From an uncultured Flavobacterium sp. (lineage in GTDB: Bacteria > Bacteroidota > Bacteroidia > Flavobacteriales > Flavobacteriaceae), in contig NZ_OX638201.1 in NCBI RefSeq assembly GCF_951805225.1, positions 1,178,001 to 1,242,000 on the forward strand: 64,000 nt of DNA. Direction: 5' to 3'. Below are positions 62,722 through 64,000 of the stretch, piece by piece (position 1 is the first letter of the stretch; each line of letters opens with the position of its first letter). Both the position numbers and the translations under genes were made by a program. Under the pieces are notes generated by a model. The model was not told where the DNA came from. It searched no databases and saw nothing but the letters and a program-made list of their open reading frames with translations.

Positions 62722-64000
62722 TTAACTTTTCTTGAAAATTTGGTATTTTGGTTTTTCGTAATCAGTTATGTCCAAAATAATATCATAAACGCCTGTTGAA
62801 ATTTCAATATTATCTCCTTTTGGCATTATTCCGTCGCTCATATCTTTTCCAAAGTTTAAAGTCCAATCGTCATTAAAACGAAATTTAAGCTCTCCTGTTT
62901 TTAAAGTCACATTTTTAATTGTCCAAATTCCTTTTGTTTCAGTTTCAAAAAGTTTTGCATCAGGACCATCCCAGCCTTTTTCTGTGGCAGTTCCTACAAT
63001 TCCCCAAGAAGGAAATATTTTTGTTGCTTTTTTTAGTTGATTTCCTACATGAAAACTTAATGACTCTATTTGTGAAGTCTTGTCTCTTTCAAAAATTACA
63101 TCACCCATTAATTCTTCAGCGAAAAATAAATTTTCTTTTACAGGATATAGAATAGTTGTAGGCCCGTTTCCACTTTGCAATTTTAATTTATTGTTTTCAA
63201 CTGTAAGGTAAATTACAAAATTGTCTTCTACTTGATAAGTTCCCACATATTGCTTTAAAGTTTCTGAGCTTACGTTGGCTACAATTGGAATTTTATAATC
63301 TTTATCATATAAATTATACAAAGTTTTTATAATAGCATAAGTGGCAGTATTTAAACCTCTTTCTGTATTTGTAAGCAGTATAATGCAGACATCATCTTGG
63401 GGAATTTGAACAAAATTGCTGCAAAAACCAGCTCCATAACCACTATGGCCAACTGTCATTTTTCCAAACATTTTCATTGTAATCCAACCATAACCATAAT
63501 TTTTTTTGAAAGATGTATATGCTTTTTCTAAATTTTCTTTGGAGATAATTTTGTAATTTTTTAGTCCATTATAATATTTGTTTAAATCTTCAACAGTTGA
63601 GTATATTCCACCAGCTGCAAAAGGCATAGGTGGATCATAAACAATCGATGGTTTTTGTTCTTTTTCAGTAAAAATCTCATAGCCAATGGTTTTATTTTCA
63701 CTTTTTAGATTTTTAAAAGCAAAACCACTTTGCTTCATTTTCAATGGTTTGAATATGTATTTTTCAACTGCTTTTTCGTAACTCATTCCAGTAACTTTTT
63801 GAATTACATAGCCTAGAAAATAATATCCCGAGTTAGAATAACTCCAATCGGTTCCAACTGGAAAATCCAAAGGTTTTGTTTTTTGAAATTCAATAAATGA
63901 TTTTTCCGTTTGGTCTTTCATATCATTTCCTCTTGTATAGTCATAAACTCCAGAGGTATGGGTTAACAAACTTTCAATTGAAATAGCATTTGCATCGGGA
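62722..64000 (-). CDS. Serine hydrolase of the beta-lactamase/PBP fold, N-terminus outside window
   Basis: The C-terminal part of a class C beta-lactamase-like serine hydrolase, 415 residues after the internal Met and open to the window end (sense codons PDANAISIESL precede it). The nucleophile SxxK lies outside. LLTHTSGVYDY, the catalytic Tyr-Ser-Asn in WSYSNSGYYFLG and the KTG-equivalent VGHSGYGAG are visible. The last ~170 residues form a DUF3471-like beta domain. Probably an exported esterase or D-aminopeptidase-like enzyme; no signal can be judged. Confidence 0.88.
   Translation of the reverse strand, partial: PDANAISIESLLTHTSGVYDYTRGNDMKDQTEKSFIEFQKTKPLDFPVGTDWSYSNSGYYFLGYVIQKVTGMSYEKAVEKYIFKPLKMKQSGFAFKNLKSENKTIGYEIFTEKEQKPSIVYDPPMPFAAGGIYSTVEDLNKYYNGLKNYKIISKENLEKAYTSFKKNYGYGWITMKMFGKMTVGHSGYGAGFCSNFVQIPQDDVCIILLTNTERGLNTATYAIIKTLYNLYDKDYKIPIVANVSSETLKQYVGTYQVEDNFVIYLTVENNKLKLQSGNGPTTILYPVKENLFFAEELMGDVIFERDKTSQIESLSFHVGNQLKKATKIFPSWGIVGTATEKGWDGPDAKLFETETKGIWTIKNVTLKTGELKFRFNDDWTLNFGKDMSDGIMPKGDNIEISTGVYDIILDITDYEKPKYQIFKKS

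Noticed and set aside
1..64000. CRISPR arrays, tRNA and rRNA genes, transposases, phage genes
   Set aside because: Looked for; no regular direct-repeat/spacer pattern, cloverleaf or conserved rRNA segment, and no mobile-element protein was seen.

Overview
The window looks like a chromosomal segment of a Flavobacterium-type Bacteroidota. The DNA is AT-rich. It carries two SusC/SusD outer-membrane uptake loci controlled by FecI-type ECF sigma and FecR anti-sigma pairs, has essentially no Shine-Dalgarno motifs, uses the Bacteroidota promoter form TTG-N19/20-TAnnTTTG, and contains flavobacterial intergenic inverted repeats. No rRNA, tRNA, CRISPR array, transposase or phage gene was seen.

Layout. 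1-5.5 kb: a truncated AraC regulator, a MATE efflux pump, a Tat-exported PhoD-type phosphatase and, convergent to it, a secreted beta-helix protein. 6.4-22 kb: uptake locus 1 (ECF sigma, FecR, SusC, SusD) followed by a thiol-redox and peptidase set (TlpA-like thioredoxin, alpha/beta hydrolase, DsbD, M16 peptidase). 22-25.6 kb: a LytTR/LytS two-component system between a DUF4397 lipoprotein and a small beta-barrel protein; both flanking genes have a matching direct-repeat site that I propose is the LytTR operator. 25.9-36 kb: uptake locus 2 (ECF sigma, FecR, SusC, SusD) with a zincin metalloprotease and a DUF3347 protein. 36-38 kb: an AraC-GyrI regulator, a 55-codon membrane ORF and a DUF1203 protein.

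38.2-43 kb is the most accessory-looking part: an Mrr-like PD-(D/E)XK nuclease flanked by direct repeats, a 1008-residue SIR2-domain protein resembling defence-associated sirtuins, and an XRE regulator. 43.3-46 kb holds a cytoplasmic-looking sulfatase and an unrecognised repeat protein.

46-51.8 kb is a LacI-controlled sugar operon (regulator, PfkB kinase, MFS permease, LamB-type porin, ketose 3-epimerase). The epimerase has the four metal ligands of D-psicose/D-tagatose 3-epimerases, which points to use of a rare ketose through fructose. Three identical operators mark it, one created by a local duplication of the 3' end of the regulator gene. 52-56.4 kb is a photolyase cluster (DUF2256, photolyase, DUF2805, two SDR-type proteins). 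56.5-60 kb encodes a TonB-dependent siderophore receptor and a PepSY membrane protein. 60.1-61.7 kb is a nitroreductase-ohrR-ohr peroxide operon with a double OhrR box inside its promoter. The window ends in a truncated beta-lactamase-fold serine hydrolase.

The two uptake loci share more than gene order. They have the same hairpin-plus-motif leader before susC, the same 12-mer before the sigma gene and the same TGTCTTA-type element before fecR, so they look like paralogous regulatory modules.
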